This document shows, in pieces, positions 58,886 to 64,000 of a DNA stretch of 64,000 bases. Within the stretch, counting starts at the first letter, position 1. Each line of letters begins with the position of its first letter. Source of the DNA: Nocardia sp. XZ_19_385 (lineage in GTDB: Bacteria > Actinomycetota > Actinomycetes > Mycobacteriales > Mycobacteriaceae); contig NZ_JACVEE010000004.1 of NCBI RefSeq assembly GCF_015355755.1, forward strand, positions 434,001 to 498,000, in the 5' to 3' direction. Under the pieces are notes generated by a model, which was not told the DNA's origin, ran no database searches, and saw only the letters and a program-made list of their open reading frames with translations. The translations under genes and the position numbers were made by a program.

Positions 58886-59260
58886 ATGGTGCAAAGCAAG
58901 GCGGCGACCGTGGACGAGTATCTCGCTGAGCTTCCCGAGGAGCGGCGGGAGGTGCTCAGCCGGCTTCGGGAGTTGTGCCGCCAGGAGCTGGTGGGGTTCG
59001 ACGAGGCCATGCAGTTCGGCATGCCGGGGTATGTGCGGGACGGGGTGGCGGAGTTCGGGTTCGCCAGTCAAAAGCAGTACATCTCGGTGTATGTGGTGCG
59101 CAGTGATGTGCGGAAGGCGTTCGACGAGCGGCTTGCCGGGTTCGATATGGGGAAGAGCTGTTTGCGGTTTCGCAAGGCTGCCGATGTCGACTTCGAGTTG
59201 CTGCGCGAGCTGATCGTGGCTACCGCCGCCGGGCCGGGCGAGGTGTGCGGGCCGGTCTAG
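58886..59260 (+). CDS. DUF1801-family protein
   Basis: A 124-aa protein (TVDEYLAELPEERREVLSRL ... MQFGMPGYVRDGVAEFGFAS) with the YdhG/DUF1801 pattern, a small fold proposed to bind iron or act as a chaperone. KSCLRFRKAADVDFELLREL is the conserved C-terminal part. It converges with the next gene, overlapping its stop by 4 bp. Confidence 0.75.
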   Translation: MVQSKAATVDEYLAELPEERREVLSRLRELCRQELVGFDEAMQFGMPGYVRDGVAEFGFASQKQYISVYVVRSDVRKAFDERLAGFDMGKSCLRFRKAADVDFELLRELIVATAAGPGEVCGPV

Positions 59261-59592
59261 TTGGAGGTCTTGATCAGGACTGCCTTGATCGACAGTTCCG
59301 CTACCGGACGGGATCGCTCCAGGATGGTCCACTGGGCGCCGGGGTAGAGGTGCGGGTCGGCGAGGGTCGGGACGACGAAGCCGATCTTCACGAGTTCGCC
59401 CTCATCCGAGAGCTGGCCGGTGCGTTCGATCAGGATGGTGAGCAGAACGTCGTGTAGCCGGATGTTGCCGCCGAGGCCGGGAAGTGCGGTCGGCGTGTAG
59501 ACCGGGGCGGTCGGCAGGCCGAAGGGGTGCGCGCCGGGGATCCATTGCAGGCGGCCGGTCGCGACGGGGTTGTTGATTCTGTTTCTGCTCAT
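59257..59592 (-). CDS. Hypothetical protein downstream of lipA
   Basis: A 111-aa protein starting MSRNRINNPVATGRLQWIPG. The middle has LGGNIRLHDVLLTILIERTG and the end WTILERSRPVAELSIKAVLI, with a likely beta-rich fold. ATG 59592 follows the lipA stop by 49 bp on the same strand, so it may be part of the lipB-lipA transcript. Family not recognised. Confidence 0.55.
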   Translation of the reverse strand: MSRNRINNPVATGRLQWIPGAHPFGLPTAPVYTPTALPGLGGNIRLHDVLLTILIERTGQLSDEGELVKIGFVVPTLADPHLYPGAQWTILERSRPVAELSIKAVLIKTSN

Positions 59593-59641
59593 CGGGATTA
59601 CCGGGAAACCCCGCACGCCATCGCGCGGGGCTCCTCGAAAC

Positions 59642-60658
59642 CTAGCTTCCGAACCGCGCCAGAACAGCGCTGGCTTCTTGGGAGGCAGTGCCTTCCTGAG
59701 CCAAATGCGCCATGTCGGACGGGATTTCGCGGCCGTGGTGGGCCATCGCCTGGGCGTACAAGCGGCCCGCGCGGTAGGACGAGCGGACCAGCGGTCCGGC
59801 CATGACACCGGCGAAACCGATTTCCTCGGCCATCTTCGAGTGCTCGACGAACTCCTCCGGCTTCACCCAGCGGTCCACCGGGTGGTGGCGGGGCGACGGG
59901 CGGAGGTACTGGGTGATGGTGAGGATGTCGCAGCCGGCCTCGTGCAGGTCGCGCATAGCCTGGGTGACCTCATCGGGGGTTTCGCCCATGCCGAGGATCA
60001 GGTTGGACTTGGTGACCAAGCCCGCCTCGCGCGCCGCGGTGAGCACGGCCAGCGAGCGCTCGTAGCGGAAGGCCGGGCGGATGCGCTTGAAGATGCGCGG
60101 CACGGTTTCCAGGTTGTGCGCCAAGACCTCGGGGCGCGAGGAGAAGACCTCGGCCAGCTGAGCAGGCTCGGCGTTGAAGTCGGGGATGAGCAGTTCGACG
60201 CCGGTCGACGGGTTCAGGGCCTTGATGGCGCGGACCGTTTCGGCGTAGAGCCAGGCGCCGCCGTCTTCCAGGTCGTCGCGGGCGACGCCGGTGATCGTGG
60301 AGTAGCGCAGGCCCATGGCCTGGACGCTCTCGGCGACGCGGCGGGGCTCGTCGCGGTCGAGTGCGGCGGGTTTGCCGGTGTCGATCTGACAGAAGTCGCA
60401 GCGGCGGGTGCACTGTTCGCCACCGATCAGGAAGGTAGCTTCGCGGTCTTCCCAGCATTCGAAGATGTTGGGACAGCCGGCTTCTTCGCAGACGGTGTGC
60501 AGGCCTTCGCGTTTGACCAGACCCTTGAGTTCGGAGTACTCGGGGCCCATGGTGGCGCGGGTACGAATCCACTTGGGCTTGCGCTCGATCGGGGTCTCCG
60601 AGTTGCGCGCTTCGATCCGCAGCAGTTTGCGTCCTGCCGGGGCTTGAGCTGAGGTCAC
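59642..60658 (-). CDS. lipA: Lipoyl synthase
   Basis: A 338-aa radical-SAM enzyme that inserts two sulfurs into the octanoyl chain on lipoyl domains. The auxiliary cluster motif [12 protein letters not shown] and the SAM-binding CTRRCDFC are both present; the C-terminal RSSYRAG Ser is intact. GTG 60658 was chosen because the following residues align with the start of mycobacterial LipA ([19 protein letters not shown]). It follows lipB by 10 bp on the same strand. Confidence 0.95.
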   Translation of the reverse strand: MTSAQAPAGRKLLRIEARNSETPIERKPKWIRTRATMGPEYSELKGLVKREGLHTVCEEAGCPNIFECWEDREATFLIGGEQCTRRCDFCQIDTGKPAALDRDEPRRVAESVQAMGLRYSTITGVARDDLEDGGAWLYAETVRAIKALNPSTGVELLIPDFNAEPAQLAEVFSSRPEVLAHNLETVPRIFKRIRPAFRYERSLAVLTAAREAGLVTKSNLILGMGETPDEVTQAMRDLHEAGCDILTITQYLRPSPRHHPVDRWVKPEEFVEHSKMAEEIGFAGVMAGPLVRSSYRAGRLYAQAMAHHGREIPSDMAHLAQEGTASQEASAVLARFGS

Positions 60659-60668
60659 GTGATCGACC

Positions 60669-61421
60669 TTACGCCTGGGCCGAAACGGCGGAACGAGCTG
60701 TGTCGGCGGCTGTGGCATTTCCGACACGGGGAATATCGTGCTCGGTAACTGGCAACTCGCCGTCGAGCGCGCGCACGATGGCGGCGGCGACCAAGGGCTT
60801 CAGCTCCGCGACGGTGACCTCGCGGCCCAGCTCACGCGACAGCGTGGTGACGCCGGCGTCGCGGATGCCGCACGGGATGATGGCTCCGAAGCCGTCCATG
60901 GCGGTGCAGTTGAGCGAAATGCCGTGCAGCGCAACCCCACGTTGCACGCGCACACCGATGGCGGCGATCTTGCGCTCGGTGAATACCTCGGTGGCGGGCA
61001 GCCAGACGCCGGAGCGGCCCTCGATTCGGCCGCAGGTGAGGCCGAAACCGGCGACGACCGAGATCAGCGCCTCCTCCAGGCGGCGTACATAGTGGACGAC
61101 ATCGACCGGCTCGGCCAGGCGCACGATCGGGTAGCCGACCAGCTGCCCGGGGCCGTGCCAGGTGATCTTGCCGCCGCGGTCGACCTGCACCACAGGGCTG
61201 CCGTCGATGGGCATGTCCTCGGCTTCGGTGCGTCTGCCCGCGGTGTACACCGACGGGTGTTCCAGCAGCAGCAGGCGATCGGAGCCGGCGCCCTCAGCGC
61301 GTTCCGCGGCGATGGTGCGCTGCAGGTCCCAAGCACTGTGATAGTCGATGAGCCCGAGATCCTCGACCACGATCGGGGTCGTATCGAATCTGGCGGACCA
61401 AGTGGTACGCGTGTCGTTCAC
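60669..61421 (-). CDS. lipB: Octanoyl-[acyl carrier protein]-protein octanoyltransferase
   Basis: A 250-aa Lip[38 protein letters not shown], the catalytic Lys in [11 protein letters not shown] and Cys in [12 protein letters not shown]. It moves an octanoyl group from ACP to lipoyl domains, the step before LipA. First gene of the lipB-lipA unit, as in mycobacteria. Confidence 0.95.
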   Translation of the reverse strand: MNDTRTTWSARFDTTPIVVEDLGLIDYHSAWDLQRTIAAERAEGAGSDRLLLLEHPSVYTAGRRTEAEDMPIDGSPVVQVDRGGKITWHGPGQLVGYPIVRLAEPVDVVHYVRRLEEALISVVAGFGLTCGRIEGRSGVWLPATEVFTERKIAAIGVRVQRGVALHGISLNCTAMDGFGAIIPCGIRDAGVTTLSRELGREVTVAELKPLVAAAIVRALDGELPVTEHDIPRVGNATAADTARSAVSAQA

Positions 61422-61584
61422 CTTTGTGACGCTACGCCCAGATCTGGCGTCGGGTACAGGGGGCCGGTGTGCTTCAAGCCACTGGATTGCTGCGATTGCG
61501 GGCGTGGATGGCGCCTACCTGTGGCATCGGGTGAACCGCGCACCGCGGGCGGTGACGACGCACGTGTGATCGCACATGCCCGGA

Positions 61585-62118
61585 CTACAGCTGGTCGACC
61601 GGGAGCGTCAGCTGCATGAGGGTCAGATCCATCCAGCGGCCGAACTTGTGGCCGACCTCGGGCAGTTGGCCGACAGTTACGAAGCCGAAGCGTTCGTGCA
61701 GCGTGATGGACGCGGCGTTGGAGGACTCGATGGCGGCGATCATCGCGTGTACCCGCCCGGAGTCGGCGGCGCGGGAGATCAGCTCGGTGAGCAGCGCGGT
61801 GGCCAGGCCGCGGCGGTGGAAGCGATCGGCGATGTAGACCGAGTTCTCCACGGAGAAGCGGTAACCGGACTTCGGCCGCCACTGTCCATACGAGGCGTAA
61901 CCGGCCACTTCGCCGTCGATCTCGGCGACCAGAATCGGCATGCCCGCAGCCGTCCGGTCCCGGAACCAACGCTGCCGCTCGTCCAACCCGACAAGATCGG
62001 TGTCCCAAATGGCGGTGGACGCAGCGATATTCGCGTTGTGAATGTCCAGGATCGCCAAGAGGTCCTCCTCCCGCGCATCCCGGATGACGGTGGCAGGACG
62101 TAGCTCGGTGTCGGTCAT
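61585..62118 (-). CDS. GNAT acetyltransferase (phosphinothricin acetyltransferase-like)
   Basis: A 177-aa protein: IRDAREEDLLAILDIHNANI at the start, VAEIDGEVAGYASYGQWRPK, VYIADRFHRRGLATALLTEL for acetyl-CoA binding, and ASITLHERFGFVTVGQLPEVG at the end. The order matches the PAT/MddA subfamily that acetylates amino-acid-like amines. The true substrate is unknown. ATG 62118; upstream in-frame sequence is repeat DNA. Confidence 0.85.
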   Translation of the reverse strand: MTDTELRPATVIRDAREEDLLAILDIHNANIAASTAIWDTDLVGLDERQRWFRDRTAAGMPILVAEIDGEVAGYASYGQWRPKSGYRFSVENSVYIADRFHRRGLATALLTELISRAADSGRVHAMIAAIESSNAASITLHERFGFVTVGQLPEVGHKFGRWMDLTLMQLTLPVDQL

Positions 62119-62198
62119 CGATCGCCTCTGTCGTAGGTGCTGGACCACACGATTGTCGCCGATACCCGCGCGCGGTTCGTCACCACGTCCCGTCAGAC

Positions 62199-62910
62199 CA
62201 AGATCACCAGGCACTGGTGGCGGCATTCGTCGAGCAGCCTCCGCCACTAGTGCCTGGTGATCTTGACGCTGCGCGCGGCGCCGGCCGACGGGCAGTCCGA
62301 ATCTCGACAGACTCCGGGCGGCGGGCGGGGGAGAGGCGCGTCTGCCCTCAGGATCGTGATTGGGCCCGTAAGTCCCGTGTCGGTCCAGCCCCGACGGGTC
62401 CTGCAAGATCACCGGGCACTGGTGGCGGCGTTCGCCGGGAAGCCCCCGCCGCCAGTGCCTGTGATCGTGGAAAGGCGCGTAAGTCCCGTGTCGGCCTGGC
62501 CCGACGGGTTTTGCAAGATCACCAGGCATTGGTGGCGGCGTTTGTCGAGAAGCCTCCGCCACCAGTGCCTGGTGATCTTGACGCTGTGCGCAGCGCGGGC
62601 AGTCCGAATCTCATCAGACCATCAGACCATCAGACACCGGGCGGCGGGCGGGGAGAGGCGCGTTTGCCCTCAGGTCCTGGTGATCGCAAAGGGGCCCGTA
62701 AATCCCGTGTCGGCCCACCCCGACAGGTCCTGCAAGATCACCGGGCACTGGTGGCGGCGTTCGCCGGGAAGCCCCCGCCGCCAGTGCCTGTTGATCATGG
62801 AAAGGCGCGTAAGTCCCGTGTCGGCCTGGCCCGACGGGTCCTGCAAGGTCACCAGGCATTGGTGGCGGCGTTTGTCGAGAAGCCTCCGCCATGAGTGCCT
62901 GTTGATCTTG
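62199..62910. repeat. Array of palindromic repeats with a 330-bp direct duplication
   Basis: Five palindromes of the same family lie at 62199-62265, 62404-62470, 62514-62580, 62733-62800 and 62844-62910. Consensus arms are CAAGATCACCAGGCACTGG and CCAGTGCCTGGTGATCTTG around GGCGGC...GCCTCCGCC. Between them recurs GTAAGTCCCGTGTCGG...CCGACGGG, itself a small hairpin. Blocks around 62270-62585 and 62600-62912 are copies of each other with a period of about 330 bp. No gene is visible from 62119 to 63005. Confidence 0.88.
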
Positions 62911-63005
62911 AATGGTGTGCTGGGGGTCGCTGTAGGCGCTCGGGGTTCCGCGGATGCGGGGGCGGCGGGCTGGGGGCGGGGAGGGGATTTGCGTAGCGTG
63001 GCTGT

Positions 63006-63440
63006 ATGGAGCAGCGCATCACTTTGGTCACGCTGGGGGTTTCCGATCTTGCTCGCGCCAAGAGGTTCTACGAGGCGCTGGGGTGGCGAGGGCAAGAGGT
63101 CGAGGAGACGGTTTTCTTCCAGGCGGGCGGGCTTGGACTTGTCCTGTGGGATCGTGACAAGCTGGCGCAGGATTGTGGTGTGGCGCCTGGGTTATCGAGT
63201 GGGTTCGGTGGCATCGCTCTGGCGCACAACGTCCGGTCCGACGCGGAGGTCGACGCACTGCTCGCAGTTGTAGCGGAGGCCGGGGGGACCATCACCAAGC
63301 CTGCGGTTGTCAACGCCGTCGGTTTCTACTCCGGTGCGTTCGTGGATCCGGATGGCCATGCTTGGGAGGTCGCGCACAACCCCACATTCCCGCTCGCCGA
63401 GGATGGTTCGCTGACCCTTCCCGACTTCGGGAGTCTCTAG
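63006..63440 (+). CDS. VOC-family (glyoxalase-like) protein
   Basis: A 144-aa protein with a single vicinal-oxygen-chelate unit pair: ITLVTLGVSDLARAKRFYEA at the start and FVDPDGHAWEVAHNP near 115. It is probably a metal-binding enzyme or resistance protein; the substrate is unknown. It ends 4 bp inside the convergent epimerase gene. Confidence 0.85.
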   Translation: MEQRITLVTLGVSDLARAKRFYEALGWRGQEVEETVFFQAGGLGLVLWDRDKLAQDCGVAPGLSSGFGGIALAHNVRSDAEVDALLAVVAEAGGTITKPAVVNAVGFYSGAFVDPDGHAWEVAHNPTFPLAEDGSLTLPDFGSL

Positions 63441-64000
63441 CGGTCGTCGTCGCGTCCGACGGTGGCGGCGAGGGCTGCGCCGATGGTGGGGTGGCGGAAC
63501 TGGTAGCCGGCGGATTCCAGCGCGGTGGGGATGGCGCGGGGGCCGTGCAGGATGGCCTCGTCGGCGAATTCGCCGACCATGGCGCGCAGGGCGAAGGCGG
63601 GGACCACGAAGGGGGCGGGGCGGTGCAGGGCCTTGCCCAGGGCGCGGTTGAATTCGGCGTTGGTGACGGGGGCGGGGCCGACGACGTTGATCGGGCCGGA
63701 GATGGTGTCGTGGGTCAGCGCGAAGATGATCGCGCCGATCTCGTCGTCCTCCGAGATCCATGGCGTGTACTGGCGGCCGTTGCCGAGGCGGCCACCCAAA
63801 CCGAGTGAATACAGCGGCTTCAGTGGGCCGAGGATGCCGCCGTGCCGGGTGAACACGGGAGCGCTGCGGAGCAGGACGGTGCGGATGCCGGCCGCGGCGG
63901 CCGGGGCGGTGGCGGCTTCCCAGTCCCGGCACAGTGTGGCCAGGAAACCTGTTCCGGCAGGGGAGGATTCGTCGACGACCCGGTCGCCGGTCGCGCCGCC
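63437..64000 (-). CDS. TIGR01777-family epimerase / DUF1731 protein (partial)
   Basis: The C-terminal 187 codons of an SDR-type protein; the start lies beyond the right edge. Visible blocks: IRTVLLRSAPVFTRHGG, YTPWISEDDEIGAIIFALTH, GPINVVGPAPVTNAEFNRALGK and the DUF1731 end. In mycobacteria the homologue (Rv2216) lies next to lipB and lipA, consistent with the order here. The biochemical role is unknown. Confidence 0.85.
   Translation of the reverse strand, partial: GGATGDRVVDESSPAGTGFLATLCRDWEAATAPAAAAGIRTVLLRSAPVFTRHGGILGPLKPLYSLGLGGRLGNGRQYTPWISEDDEIGAIIFALTHDTISGPINVVGPAPVTNAEFNRALGKALHRPAPFVVPAFALRAMVGEFADEAILHGPRAIPTALESAGYQFRHPTIGAALAATVGRDDDR

Noticed and set aside
62199..62910. CRISPR array
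   Set aside because: The repeated units are about 65-bp palindromes with spacers that are themselves similar and duplicated. There are no unique spacers and no cas genes.

Overview
The window is high-GC actinobacterial chromosome, most likely from Nocardia or a close relative in the Nocardiaceae. Codon use is strongly GC-biased. The flanks keep the mycobacterial order around glutamine synthetase: a TIGR01777-type epimerase, lipB, lipA, a DUF4191 membrane protein, an RDD protein, glnA1, glnE and glnA2. In M. tuberculosis these run as Rv2216 to Rv2222c. Here the block has been opened by many insertions.

Positions 1-19,990 hold the end of glnA2, glnE, and a run of chromosomal genes: a P-loop kinase, an EEP-family phosphatase, a zinc-peptidase lipoprotein, a lumazine synthase, a lipase, an M20 peptidase with a large low-complexity insert, a CocE-type hydrolase, a Ser/Thr kinase with a repeat-rich linker, and a secreted tyrosine phosphatase. 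The spacers between them contain a family of roughly 65-bp palindromic repeats.

Positions 19,995-43,466 are one integrated mobile element of about 23.5 kb, an actinomycete integrative and conjugative element. It sits in the 3' end of glnA1. An 18-bp direct repeat marks both ends, and tandem 11-bp integrase arm-type repeats lie just inside each end. Its left part carries lower-GC cargo: two HEPN-motif proteins and a PIN_8-type protein, which looks like a defence cassette. Next come two overlapping micro-genes and a 1.1-kb gene-free region full of iterons and inverted repeats, the best candidate for ori or oriT. Then come a HAD/XRE control pair and a long rightward operon of tightly overlapping genes: a C5 methyltransferase, HTH proteins, a VirD4/FtsK-type ATPase, membrane and coiled-coil proteins, a SLOG-zinc-Toprim fusion primase, an OB-fold-like protein, excisionase and integrase. 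Nine products of this operon end in the same Arg-rich tail.

Positions 43,445-64,000 return to the chromosome. They hold glnA1 with a GlnR box, RDD, DUF4191, an EF-G2 paralogue, hydrolases, a K+ channel, an ECF sigma cassette with a 29-codon leader gene, two DJ-1-superfamily genes, lipA and lipB. A Ro60-type TROVE gene lies at 56,666-58,264. The 360 bp directly upstream of it encode three tandem Y-RNA-like structures. Two of them contain a circularly permuted tRNA mimic: T-arm, then a closed acceptor-like helix with a GNRA loop, then a D-arm. I consider this Ro/Y RNA locus the most interesting system in the window.
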